DNA of 64,000 nt from Adiantum capillus-veneris (taxonomy: Eukaryota; Streptophyta; Polypodiopsida; Polypodiales; Pteridaceae). The translations under genes and the position numbers were made by a program. The stretch spans positions 65,412,253 through 65,476,252 of the forward strand of contig CM043959.1 in the NCBI GenBank assembly GCA_014529385.2. The letters run 5' to 3'. Positions 1-11,181 of the stretch are shown here, in pieces (positions within the stretch are counted from its first letter, which is position 1; each line of letters starts with the position of its first letter). Below the pieces are notes generated by a model that was given only the letters and a program-made list of their open reading frames with translations, was not told where the DNA came from and made no database searches.

Positions 1-2654
1 CTCAACCCCGACAAGTGTCACATAGGTGAGGATGAAGTGATCTTGCTTGGTCACAAGGTTTCCTATAAAAGCATTGAGGTGGATCCTTCAAAGGCAAAGG
101 CTCTTATTGAGCTCCCATCACCCAAGAATCTCAAAGAGGTCGTCTCATTCATTCAAAAGGTGAAGTATATGTCACGCTTTATTCACTTAGCTTCGGAGTT
201 GCTTCATCCTTTGCAAAAGTTGACACAACAAGTAGAATTTGTATGGTCTTATGAGCTTGAAGAGTAATTTTGTAACATTAAAGTCATTTTGTCAGAGCTA
301 CCAATACTCATGCCTCCTTGTTGGGAGTACACATTCTTTGTTAGCTCTAGTGTTGGGAAGGAAACAATTGGTGCAGTTTTATTACAACAAGATCGCCATA
401 GTACCCGAATGCGGCCCATCTACTTTGCTAGTAGGGTCATGAATGCTTTGGAGAGAGGCTACACGCAGGCAGAACTCATGATGCTTTCTCTCATGTTTGC
501 GGTGAGAAAGTTTAGATCCTACTTGCTACCAAAACCTTTTGTAATTCTCACTGCAGAAATTGTTTTTCCTTGGGTGTCATCTCAAATGAATCTTAGCACT
601 AGGATCTCAAAGTGGATTATGGAATTGCAAGAGTTCCAATACTCTTTCAAGGTAGAAGATAGTGTGCGTGCACAATTGGCAGGGATCCTTACTTATAGGG
701 TACATGAGAAGGAGATTAAGGTGCCTGAAGTAAAGACCCTACCATTGCCACCACCTAAAAGTATTCCTAATGCTTTTACCTTGTTCTTTGATGGAGCTTT
801 TCGACGAGCCACAGGAAAAGCAGGGGGAGGGCTAGTATTGCTCAACCCAAGTGGAGAAGTGGTCATGAAAGAGAAGGTCAATCTACCAGGTTCAACTAGC
901 AACAATGAAGCAGAATACGACACACTACTTCATGGTTTAAAGATATGCATTGGCCAAGGTATACAACGTCTCATGGTAAAAGGGGATGCACTTCTTATTG
1001 TGAAGCAAATTTTAGGCATTTGGGCATGCAAGAATGAAAGCTTAAGGACAAAAGTTCATGCCATTCATAGATTGTTTAATCAATTTGAAGAAGTGCAACT
1101 ATATCATATTCCTAGGAAACAGAATGAAGATGCCGATTTACTTGCACAACAAGCAGTTACATGTGTTGAGAAAGAAGTGCAGGTCATCATGGTGGCAGCA
1201 GCTGTCAAGCAACCGAGATACCAGGGATTGGAGTCATTGACTCCCATTATTAGCTACATTTTGGAGGGTGAGTTTCAACAAGACTTCACGAAGGCTCAAA
1301 AGAGGAGACTCATGAAAAATGCAAGCGCGTATCTCTTTCTAGAAGGATCCCTTTATCAAAGAGTGAAGGATCAAGTGTGCAGAAGAGTACCAACTATTGA
1401 GGAAATCCCAGCCATTTTAAAATGTTTGCATGATGAGGAAGGTGTGGTGGTCATTTTGCACAGGAACTCACTGCAAAAAAGATTTTTCTTGCCAGATATG
1501 TTTGGCCAAGCTTGCACATTGATGTTCAACATTGGTGTAAAAGCTATCACAACTTTCAGATTAATGGAAACAAGCGTCTGTTACATGGTCCACGTCAGTT
1601 AGTCCTTGCAAATGGTCCATTTGAAAAATGGGGCATTGATGCTATGGGTCCATTGCCTAGGACTAAAAATGGGAAATCGTATATCTTGGTGGCCATAGAC
1701 TACATGACGAGATGGGTAGAAGCACAAAGTGTGGAGAAGGTAAATGAGAGGACAGTGAGCAAATTTGTCTACACTCACATTTGTTGTAGATTTGGCACAC
1801 CTTTGGAGATTGTTTCTGATAATGGTCCAGGGTTTAGAAAGGGCTTGCTCACAGAAGTCTATGAAGAACTTCACATTCTACATCATCATAGTACACCCTA
1901 CTATCCCCAATCCAATGGTCTGGTAGAAAAAGCTAATGGTGTCATTGCAGACATCATTAGAAAGATGGTGAGAAACAAGACAAAGTTGTGGGATGACTTG
2001 TTGGATGGTGCCTTGTGGGCGTAACGAACCACATATAGGGAAGCCACGGAGTTCACACCATTTCACTTGGTCTATGGTCAAGAGGCTTTACAACCAATTG
2101 AGCTCAACATTCCAACAATGCGACTTCATGGCAAAGCAGCACAAGATGATCAAGAAGCATGGATGGATCGACTTCTTACCCTAGCTGAGCTTGAGTGGAA
2201 AAGAGAAGCAGCATACGAGTGCTACAAGAGGAAAGCCACACAGACGAAGGAAAAGCTTGACAAGAAACTGAAGGACAAAGGCATCAATGAAGGAGATCTT
2301 GTGCTAAGGTATGACAATCGACTCGATAATCGTTTTGATGCCAAATTTGAAACTAGATGGCAGGGGCCATACATAGTCAAAAAGGCTTTCAACTCAAGTT
2401 ATTATCAGCTTACGAACTTGAATGGGAAAGAGCACTCCATGAAGGTAAACGGGTATCGCTTGAAGCCTTATTTGAGTCGCGTTCTACCAAAGGATCTACC
2501 AAAGATCTGTCAAAAGGCAGCTATCTCATGTAGGTATTGTTCCGTGAAGCATGAGTGTAACTCAAACCAAAATTCTGAGGGGCCAAACAATGAAGACCTC
2601 GTCAAGGACTCTGAAGCACTCTCGTTGGAAAAGATGCTCTATGATGGTACATGA
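1..2654 (+). pseudogene. Gypsy copy A pol remnant: end of RT, RNase H, second RNase H, integrase
   Basis: The window opens inside the reverse transcriptase, just past its catalytic motif (compare copy B). The first RNase H (about 200-700) reads VSSSVGKETIGAVL, where active enzymes carry an Asp, so it looks inactive. A second RNase H (about 770-1170) keeps the acidic residues in FFDGA, NNEAEY, KGDALL and NEDADL. Integrase follows, with Asp in WGIDAMGP, Asp in SDNGPGF and Glu in LVEKANG. A basic C-terminal region (FETRWQGPYIV) ends near 2654. Damage: TAA at 265-267, a frameshift near 1500 between RNase H and integrase, and TAA at 2022-2024. The last two are shared with copy B. Confidence 0.87.
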
Positions 2655-2668
2655 ATATACCATCATCT

Positions 2669-2682
2669 TGGGGGAGGGCTAA
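2669..2682 (+). promoter_or_regulatory. Polypurine tract of gypsy copy A
   Basis: TGGGGGAGGGCTAA lies directly before the LTR start TGATAG and just after the end of pol. This is where the plus-strand primer of a gypsy element belongs. The same tract occurs at 11168-11181 in copy B. Confidence 0.75.
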
Positions 2683-5274
2683 TGATAGTTGTTTTTCGGC
2701 TTTCCATCATTGCCATAGTAAGCTACCTCACCCCATCAAATCACTCAAACATTTTGGTTATCCCTACCATTTCAATGTATATAGGTGTGTGTGAGTTAGG
2801 GGACTTTTTCCATATCTTCTTAAAAACCCTTAATTAGCTAGTCACTGGGTTAGTTGAGCCAAAAAAATAAAAAATATAAGTATATTATGGCCCATTTGTG
2901 TATAAATATTTTATTGTATATAGGGCCTAAATAAAAGGATTTTTCATAATTATTTTGGTATTTATTTATATATTTCTACCTATGGTGTGTTATTTATGCT
3001 ATGTACATTGACTCACCATTACCATATTTTTTCTTACCATTTTGCATACTCTTTATTCCATATAAAAATAATTTTATGCAAGCTTCTCTTATTTTTGGTG
3101 TAACTCCATCCCAACAAAAATCCAAAAAAACTAGTTCTATTTATGTGTATATTTTTTTACTATTGTGATTTTTTCCTTCCTACATCTATTCTCTATTACT
3201 CTCATAAATTAGACCAACAAAAATATTCATCTGTTTATGGTAGACTTATAATGAGAGAGATTTATTTTGACCCCTTTATATTTTTTCCACCTATATTATT
3301 TATGTTTGACATGTACATATTTTTTTAGACCCCTCAATATTTGATTTTCTTAGTTGTATTATTCACTTATATCATGATCTCAAAAATATCTTCAATTATA
3401 GACCTACCAAATAAGGCCAAGGGTATGTGGAATGCATGCATGCACCATGGGGAGCTCACTCTTGGAGGTATTCAAAAGAATCATCCAAAGAAGGACCTCA
3501 CAAGGACGTTGTGTAGTGGAAAAAAAAGTCGGTTTTGCTGAATTTTTAAAGATCACATGCTCCCTGAATTTGGAAAGGTGACACAAACAAAAGTTTTAGC
3601 TCGTGAGATGAAATTTCATCTCAAATTTTTTCATATTTTTTTGAGCTACGAGCTGTGAGCTATGATTTTATTGGTGGACCCCAGTTTGCCCATGCTATGC
3701 AGCCACACTCCCTCTTCCACTTTATCATTTTCCTCTTTCACACACAGTCCTCCCTCTCCTTCCCACTCCCAAACGTGCAACTCCCATGTCCTAATTCACC
3801 CTTTTCACCATTGCCACATCTCTCACACCTCCATAGCCTTCATCCTCCATTTCTACACCCTATGTGTCCCCCTTTCTCTCTACATATATGTCCATATTAC
3901 CATACTCTCTTAAGCTTTGTAAAGAACTTCAAAAAAATCAGAAAAAATCCAAGGATAACCTCTGCAAATGAAGGCTTTTATCATGAATTTTTCAAGGTTT
4001 GAAGATAACATAGCTTTGTCGACACGCGCTGCTTCGCCGTGCTGACTGCTTCTTCTACCGGTGCTGTAAATAGGTGAATGTCAACTTCTCCAAGCTTCAA
4101 CCTCTCTTTACAAGCTCATCCCTTCTCTAACTTTTCTCATCATATATCTCACCATTTGGTGAATGATTTTGTAAATATTTTTTAGTGATAATTACTAACT
4201 ACTAACCACTAACCTTATTGTAAAATGCACCCTCTACTAGAGTAGGCACTCCCAAATTATTCACTCAATCCTCTCTCCTTTCATCCTCAATAATTATCTT
4301 CCCTTGAGCCCACATCCATGTGACTCAAAGGAAAAGAGAGACCCACCCTCATTAAAAATAAAAATAAAAATATACATAATCTTTTATTCCTTCAAATAAA
4401 CTTGATTAGGCGTAATCCTAATCGGGGGTTCTAAAACCTATAAATAGAGCCCTTCTCTCCCTTGTAAATCATCACATGATCACACTACACCACACCATTC
4501 TCAACACGTAACACAACACTCTTCAAGACTAGTTGTGTAGAGTGTGTGCATCGTGAGTGCTCTATTCCATCATTACGCGTAGGTGCATGCAGAAGCTTGA
4601 AGTTAGTTATGCCATCTAGAGGAGTGGAGTTATACTATACTCTTCACCACACTTGTAGCCTACTCTTGTGCATAAATAAGATTTATAGTTTTGGGTGCAA
4701 TTGTATGCTGCAACTATGACTCTTCTCTCCAAATTGACTTGATAAGTGGCTCATCAGGTGGTTGAAGGTATATTGTCCTTGAAGTTTGTTGTGCCATTTC
4801 ATGCTTGATGGTTTGAGGGCTTGTTGAATTGTTTTCCTAAAAGGTAAATTGTAAGAGGGTGCTCGGTGAGAGGGCTCCCGTGACCCTAAGACAATTTGTG
4901 TATTGGCAACAAGGTCAAGTTTTGTGTTGTCCCTCTATTTCTCATCAAGCTTTGTGTGCATTTAGTCTTTAAGGCTAAGACTTAGTTGCTCAAGTTGATT
5001 TGTGCTCTTTACCTCCCTCTGGCGTGGTGAATATTTGTGTTTGGTGTGTATGGATATCTTGCGTTCCCCTCTCTTTGTGCGTTTGAGTACAAGGACATAT
5101 CACGTTGTCCTAGTTCGCATCTACAACTAGGTGGTTCCCCTTTTCTTGTTTGGTTTCTCGCTGTGGGTTGTTTTTGTCTCTGATTTTGCTTGCCCTAGCC
5201 CCAATTGAGCAGCACGGGAGCCTCGAAGCGTGTTTAGAGGCCTCTCTTCTTGTTGCCCGCTCCGGACCGCCTCA
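2683..5274 (+). repeat. Long terminal repeat shared by copies A and B (2592 bp)
   Basis: It starts TGATAG and ends CCTCA, the usual TG...CA form, and matches 11182-13767 along its whole length with scattered substitutions. It is preceded by a polypurine tract and followed by a primer-binding-like site. It contains AT-rich DNA with A/T homopolymers, a pyrimidine-rich block near 3660-3910, and a TATA box at 4439. Open frames inside it, including a 115-codon Ser/Pro/His-rich one at 3655-4002, look like by-products of the pyrimidine-rich block. Confidence 0.87.
4439..4447 (+). promoter_or_regulatory. LTR TATA box
   Basis: TATAAATAG lies in the right half of the LTR, where the U3 promoter of an LTR element belongs, followed by a pyrimidine-rich stretch. 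It is conserved in the other LTR at 12938-12946. The transcription start is not mapped. Confidence 0.6.
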
Positions 5275-5277
5275 AAT

Positions 5278-5295
5278 TGGTGCCCCCACCAAGGA
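5278..5295 (+). promoter_or_regulatory. Candidate primer-binding site of gypsy copy B
   Basis: TGGTGCCCCCACCAAGGA begins three bases after the LTR end. The TGG start is what a primer-binding site needs to pair with a tRNA CCA end. I could not assign the tRNA. It is not the initiator Met type used by the other elements in this window. Confidence 0.6.
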
Positions 5296-5886
5296 ATGGC
5301 TTGTGTATGTTTTGTGTAGGCTCAACCTTTAGCATAATCAAGTAGGTTGTATGAATCACAAGAATTTGTATGATCCCTTCATTCCCATTGCAAGGCAAAA
5401 GGTACATATAATTGTTAGTACTAAGTTACAATTTCAACGTGTAATTCATAGAACTTTAGGTCCTCTTAGGTTGGCAGAGATAAATGCATCAGTAAATCCT
5501 TTTATTTTGCCTCTCATTAGGTACGACCTTAGTTTGGACGTCTATATTTTTGTTTTGTTTTAAGCATAAGGTCATGCATAGACAATGGATAATGGCCCAA
5601 GAATAGAGGTTTTCCCCTTTCATTTCACTCCACACATTAGAATAAACATTGCAATTAGTAGAAAAATCCATTTTCAACACTGTATGGTGTTCATGTTTGG
5701 TGCCCAAAGAGTAGAAGAAATTCTCCCATCACCAAACCCTGTCTCCTGACTCCTAATGATTATCATAGGTCATTTGATGTGAATATTTTTATTTTGTTGT
5801 AGAATAGATTGCAATTTAGAAAATATTATTGTGTAAATCTTTTAAAGAAAGAAATAACAAAAACGTGTCACTTTGAAATCAATTCA
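5296..5886 (+). other. Untranslated leader of gypsy copy B
   Basis: About 590 bases lie between the primer-binding site and the first gag codon. I see no conserved protein in them. The short open frames at 5351-5563 and 5489-5707 overlap on opposite strands and look like chance. Confidence 0.5.
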
Positions 5887-6846
5887 ATGGAGAGCCAACG
5901 CCAAATGTCTGGATATCCTCTTTTCTTTGGAGAGCATGGAGAGGATGCATAATTATTTTTAGCAAATTTCAAGATGTCTTGTCGTATCAAGAGGATAGTA
6001 ACTGATCAAGAACGCGTAGAGATGTTTGAAGTGGTCCTTAGGAAAGATGCTAGCACTTGCTTTGACTCGTTGCCTGAGGAAGTTAAAGGGAATTACACGG
6101 AAGTTGTGAATCATTTCAAGAGATACTTCTTTGATCCCCAAAACACTCAAAAACTATGGCAAGACATTGTTTCTCATAAGCAAAAAGACTTAGATGACTA
6201 CTACTTGTACAAGCAAGAGTTTCTACTTCTTTGGGCTCTATGGATACGAAATGTTGCTAACCCTGGTGATGGTGCATAATTTTTAAAGAAGGAGAGGTTC
6301 ATAGCCGGACTCTTTCCTGACCTTAAGGTAAAAGTTGAGGCAGGTGCACCTGCTACCTTTGATGCAGCTGAAACTAGGGCTGCTGAGAAATATAGGAAAC
6401 TCAAGTGCATAAGGGGGGAGGTTCCAATAGAAGGTCTTAGACCCAAAGGTAAGTCACAAGCATCAACATCTAAGGAGCCTGAGGTAACGGTGGAAGTGAT
6501 TGAGAAGTTAAATGAATCTTTAAGCAGCTTGTCAATTCACCTTGCACAAGCTATAGGTCCAAAGGGACAAGCAAAGAAGTCTGAAGAGTGAGATTCACGA
6601 CCTAGGAGAGTCTTGCAATGTTGGAATTGCGGTGAGTCATGACATGGGATGCATAATTTTCCTTGGCCCCGTGGGGAGCCAGGGAGACCTAACTTGAATT
6701 ACCCAGTGATGAATGCAGGTGAAAGAACTAGTCAGCAACCACGGCTTCTACAAAGGCCAAAAGGAGCAAGACCACCTCCACAAGGAGTGGAAGCAGTTCC
6801 ACCTTTGCCAAACCCAAATGTGCATGTGGTAGAGGTGACAGATTAA
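5887..6846 (+). pseudogene. Gypsy copy B gag remnant
   Basis: One reading frame can be followed from ATG 5887 into the protease, interrupted only by in-frame stops (TAA 5950, TAA 6277, TGA 6589, TGA 6640, TAA 6844). The capsid-like part (5970-6420) has the aromatic and charged spacing of retrotransposon gag, including FFDPQNTQKLWQDI and ERFIAGLFPDLK. Near 6618 a zinc knuckle reads CWNCGES-stop-HGMHNF: the first two Cys and the His are present, but a stop falls inside and the last Cys is Phe. Gag would form the particle that packages the RNA. This copy cannot make it. Confidence 0.75.
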
Positions 6847-7306
6847 AAAGAGGTTGACATGGAAGCAAATGGCATTAAGCGTGGCCGTGGAAAAGGGAAG
6901 GAGAAAGTAGGTGTCACATCACAAAGTGATCATGGATGAGAAAAGAAGGCAAAGGAGACCAAGGAAACTAAGAGGACTCGACGTCGTATCAATATCCAAG
7001 ACTTCCCTCGTGGACATGGTATGGCTCCATACAACCTATTGGAAGACATGAGAGGTAAGGGTCCTTATATCTGAGGGCCTCAGTTTCTTGCATTATACCC
7101 ACAAGTTAGGAGGGATTTAACAAAGGCAGTTAGCACTAGGAGAAAGGTAAAAGAGAGTGTGGCTGTTGTAAAAATTGCACATGTTGAAATGAATGAGGAT
7201 ATTACACCTGTGCTAGATTGTTACATCAAAGGAAGATTGGTTAGGAAAGGTCTAGTGGATGGGGGTGCACAAATTGGCATCATGACAGAGGGACCCATGC
7301 AAAAAC
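6847..7306 (+). pseudogene. Gypsy copy B gag-protease linker and first half of the aspartic protease
   Basis: This continues the gag frame after TAA 6844, with further stops TGA 6937 and TGA 7072. It has a basic linker (KRTRRRINIQDFPRG) and a segment ending in LVDGGAQIGIMTEG. DGGA sits where the protease has its catalytic DSGA or DTGA. Protein similarity stops near 7305. The rest of the protease is found on the opposite strand, ending near 8250, because the next block is inverted. Confidence 0.7.
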
Positions 7307-8251
7307 TTGAAAGTAACCCGAGTAGCCATCACACAGAGTGTACTTCTCATGACCAGCTACCTCATTTAGTATCTCATCTTGAAATGGGAGGGGAAAGTGA
7401 TCTCTTTTTTTTGCCTCATTGAGTGGACGGTAATCCACACACACCCTCCACTTGCCATTTTTCTTAGGAGTGACAACAATGGGAGAGACCCACTCTGAAT
7501 CCTCCACTGGATAAATGAAACCTGCTGCTAGAAGCTTTCTTACCTCCTTGAGTAAAGCCTGCTCCTTGATGACTCCTAGCCTTCGTATCTTTTGAGCCTT
7601 AGGTATGGCCTCTGGCTTCAACTCAATTTTGTGTTGAACAGCATCTACTCCACGCACATCGGTGTAGTCTTTAGCGAAAAGCCTAGGAAATTTTCTTAAC
7701 ACACCTTTGAGCTCCTCTCTTTCATCCTTTGTAAGTGTTGTAGATAACATACCTTCTAGCATTCTTTCATCTTCCACTTTTTGGTTTTCTTGGGAACCTA
7801 CCTCTTCCAAACCTGGGCAAGAGGTCTTCATGTTGTTTGGCTTAAACCTTACCCCCATGACTTCGATGGAAGACTCCTCTTCAGTAATGCTGCCGCTACT
7901 TTCTCCTTCTGAAGTGCTATCGGTCCAGCCTTCCTCCGTCTCACTTTGAGATGATTCTTCATGGAGCTTCTCTTGGCGTTGCTCCTTCATGTCAAAGACA
8001 ACCTTCTTATGATTGTCATTCCTGCAAATTAGCTTTCCACTCTCCCAATCCTGCAAAGCTCGCATTTTCATTAGCCATGGTCTCCCTAGGATAAATGGGT
8101 AACCATTTCCCTTGGTCCACATAACATAAAAATCCACCTCCTTCTTAATGCCAAACGCCTCCACAGAGACATTTTTACAAATTCCTACGCACCTAGACTT
8201 GCTATTGTTTGTCATTTTGACTTTAATTTCAGGTGTCTCATGGATGTGCAT
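7304..8251 (-). pseudogene. Inverted pol block: rest of protease and N-terminal reverse transcriptase
   Basis: Read on the minus strand, this is an open frame of about 320 codons. It begins MHIHETPEIKVKM and continues through the protease motif FILGRPWLM, an acidic Ser/Glu-rich linker, and the start of reverse transcriptase (GFIYPVEDSEWVSPIVV, KWRVCVDYRPLNEAKKRD), ending at GYSGYFQV. The plus-strand pol resumes with the next RT residues (ALEDQLKTTFITPWG) right after 8250. The protease start lies on the plus strand right before 7304. The simplest reading is a simple inversion of about 945 bp inside pol. Both junctions carry a TGCA word. The block itself has no stop. Confidence 0.82.
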
Positions 8252-11153
8252 ATCGCATTGGAAGATCAGTTAAAAACAACCTTCATCACTCCTTGGGGTT
8301 GTTATGCTTTTTGAGTCATGCCATTTGGTCTGACAAATCCTCCTGCAACATTCCAACGTTTCATGAACATGGTGTTTCAAGCATTCTTTGGAAAGTCAAT
8401 TAGGGTGTTCATTGATGATTTTTGCATTTATAGCTCAAAATCATTGCATCTACAAAGGGTAGAAGAAGGTTTAAAGAAGCTCTACGACATGGGAGGTCAA
8501 CTCAACCCCGACAAGTGTCACATATGTGAGGATGAAGTGATCTTGCTTGGTCACAAGGTTTCCTATAAAGGCATTGAGGTGGATCCTTCAAAGGCAAAGG
8601 CTCTTATTGAGCTCCCATCACCCAAGAATCTCAAAGAGGTCATCTCATTCATTCAAAAGGTGAAGTATATGTCACGCTTTATTCACTTAGCTTCAAAGTT
8701 GCTTCATCCTTTGCAAAAGCTGACACAACAAGTAGAATTTGCATGGTCGTATGAGCTTGAAGAGTACTTTTGTAACATTAAATTCATTTTGTCAGAGCTA
8801 CCAATACTCATGCCTCCTTGTTGGGAGTACACATTCTTTGTTAGCTCTAGTGTTGGGAAGGAACAATTGGTGCAGTTTTATTACAACAAGATCCCCATAG
8901 TATCCGGATGCGACCCATCTACTTTGCTAGTAGGGTCATGAATGCTTTGGAGACAGGCTACACGCAGGCAGAACTCATGATGCTTTCTCTCATGTTTGCG
9001 GTGAGAAAGTTTAGATCCTACTTGCGACCAAAACCTTTTGTAATTCTCACTGCAGAAAATTTGTTTCCTTGGGTGTCATCTCAAATGAATCTTAGCACTA
9101 GGATCTCAAAGTGGATTATGGAATTGCAAGAGTTCCAATACTCTTTCAAGGTAGAAGATAGTGTGCGTGCACAATTGGCAGGGATCCTTACTTATAGGGT
9201 ACATGAGAAGGAGATTAAGGTGCCTGAAGTAAATACCCTACCATTGCCACCACCTAAAAGTATTCCTAATGCTTTTACCTTGTTCTTTGATGGAGCTTTT
9301 CGACGAGCCACAGGAAAAGCAGGGGGAGGGCTAGTATTGGTCAACCCAAGTGGAGAAGTGGTCATGAAAGAGAAGGTCAATCTACCAGGTTCAACTAGCA
9401 ACAATGAAGCAGAATACGAAACACTACTTCATGGTGTATAGATATGCATTGGCCAAGGTATACAACGTCTCATGGTAAAAGGGGATGCACTTCTCATTGT
9501 GAAGCAAATTTTAGGCATTTGGGCATGCAAGAATGAAAGCTTATGGACAAAAGTTCATGCCATTCGTAGATTGTTTAATCAATTTGAAGAAGTGCAACTA
9601 TATCATATTCCTAGGAAACAGAATGAAGATGCCGATTTACTTGCACAACAAGCAGTTACATGTGTTGAGAGAGAAGTGCAGGTCATCATGGTGGCAGCAA
9701 CAGTGAAGCAACCGAGATACCAGGGATTGGAGTCATTGACTCCCATTATTAGCTACATTTTGGAGGGTGAGTTTCAACAAGACTTCACGAAGGCTCAAAA
9801 GAGGAGACTCATGAAAAAGGCAAGCGCGTATCTCTTTCTAGAAGGATCCCTTTATCAAAGAGTGAAGGATCAAGTGTGCAGAAGAGTACCAACTATTGAG
9901 GAAATCCCAGCCATTTTAAAATGTTTGCATGATGAGGAAGGTGTGGTGGTCATTTTGCACAGGAACTCACTGCAAAAAAGATTTTTCTTGCCAGATATGT
10001 TTGGTCAAGCTTGCACATTGATGTTCAACATTGGTGTAAAAGCTGTCACAACTTTCAGATTAATGGAAACAAGCGTCTGTTACATGGTCCACGTCAGTTA
10101 GTCCTTGCAAATGGTCCATTTGAAAAATGGGGCATTGATGCTATGGGTCCATTGCCTAGGACTAAAAATGGGAAATCGTATATCTTGGTGGCCATAGACT
10201 ACATGACGAGATGGGTAGAAGCACAAAGTGTGGAGAAGGTAAATGAGAGGACAGTGAGGAAATTTGTCTACACTCACATTTGTTGTAGATTTGGCACACC
10301 TTTGGAGATTGTTTCTGATAATGGTCCAGGGTTTAGAAAGGGCTTGCTCACAGAAGTCTATGAAGAACTTCACATTCTACATCATCATAGTACACCCTAC
10401 TATCCCCAATCCAATGGTCTGGTAGAAAAAGCTAATGGTGTCATTGCAGACATCATTAGAAAGATGGTGAGAAACAAGACAAAGTTGTGGGATGACTTGT
10501 TGGATGGTGCCTTGTGGGCGTAACGAACCACATATAGGGAAGCCACGGAGTTCACACCATTTCACTTGGTCTATGGTCAAGAGGCTTTACAACCAATTGA
10601 GCTCAACATTCCAACAATGCGACTTCATGGCAAAGCAGCACAAGATGATCAAGAAGCATGGATGGATCGACTTCTTACCCTAGCTGAGCTTGAGTGGAAA
10701 AGAGAAGCAGCATACGAGTGCTACAAGAGGAAAGCCACACAGACGAAGGAAAAGCTTGACAAGAAACTGAAGGACAAAGGCATCAATGAAGGAGATCTTG
10801 TGCTAAGGTATGACAATCGACTCGATAATCGTTTTGATGCCAAATTTGAAACTAGATGGCAGGGGCCATACATAGTCAAAAAGTCTTTCAACTCAAGTTA
10901 TTATCAGCTTACGAACTTGAATGGGAAAGAGCACTCCAGGAAGGTAAACGGGTATCGCTTGAAGCCTTATTTGAGGCGCCTTCTACCAAAGGATCTACCA
11001 AAGATCTGTCAAAAGGCAGCTATCTCATGTAGGTATTGTTCCGTGAAGCATGAGTGTAACTCAAACCAAAATTCTGAGGGGCCAAACAATGAAGACCTCG
11101 TCAAGGACTCTGAAGCACTCTCGTTGGAAAAGATGCTCTATGATGGTACATGA
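8252..11153 (+). pseudogene. Gypsy copy B pol remnant: rest of RT, two RNase H domains, integrase
   Basis: RT resumes after the inversion and includes MPFGLTNPPATF and the catalytic FIDD. A degenerate first RNase H, a second RNase H with its acidic residues, and an integrase with Asp, Asp, Glu follow in order. Damage includes a TGA just before MPFGL near 8312, loss of one A near 8865 (GGAACAATT against GGAAACAATT in copy A), TAG at 9439-9441, a frameshift near 10000, and TAA at 10521-10523. The last two also occur in copy A. With the inverted block, no functional pol can be made. Confidence 0.87.
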
Positions 11154-11167
11154 ATATACCATCATCT

Positions 11168-11181
11168 TGGGGGAGGGCTAA
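11168..11181 (+). promoter_or_regulatory. Polypurine tract of gypsy copy B
   Basis: The same purine tract as at 2669-2682 directly precedes the right-hand LTR. Confidence 0.75.

Noticed and set aside
3655-4002. A 115-codon Ser/Pro/His-rich open frame, repeated at 12154-12501
   Set aside because: It lies inside both LTRs, in a pyrimidine-rich block, and has no motif. Its conservation is explained by LTR identity.
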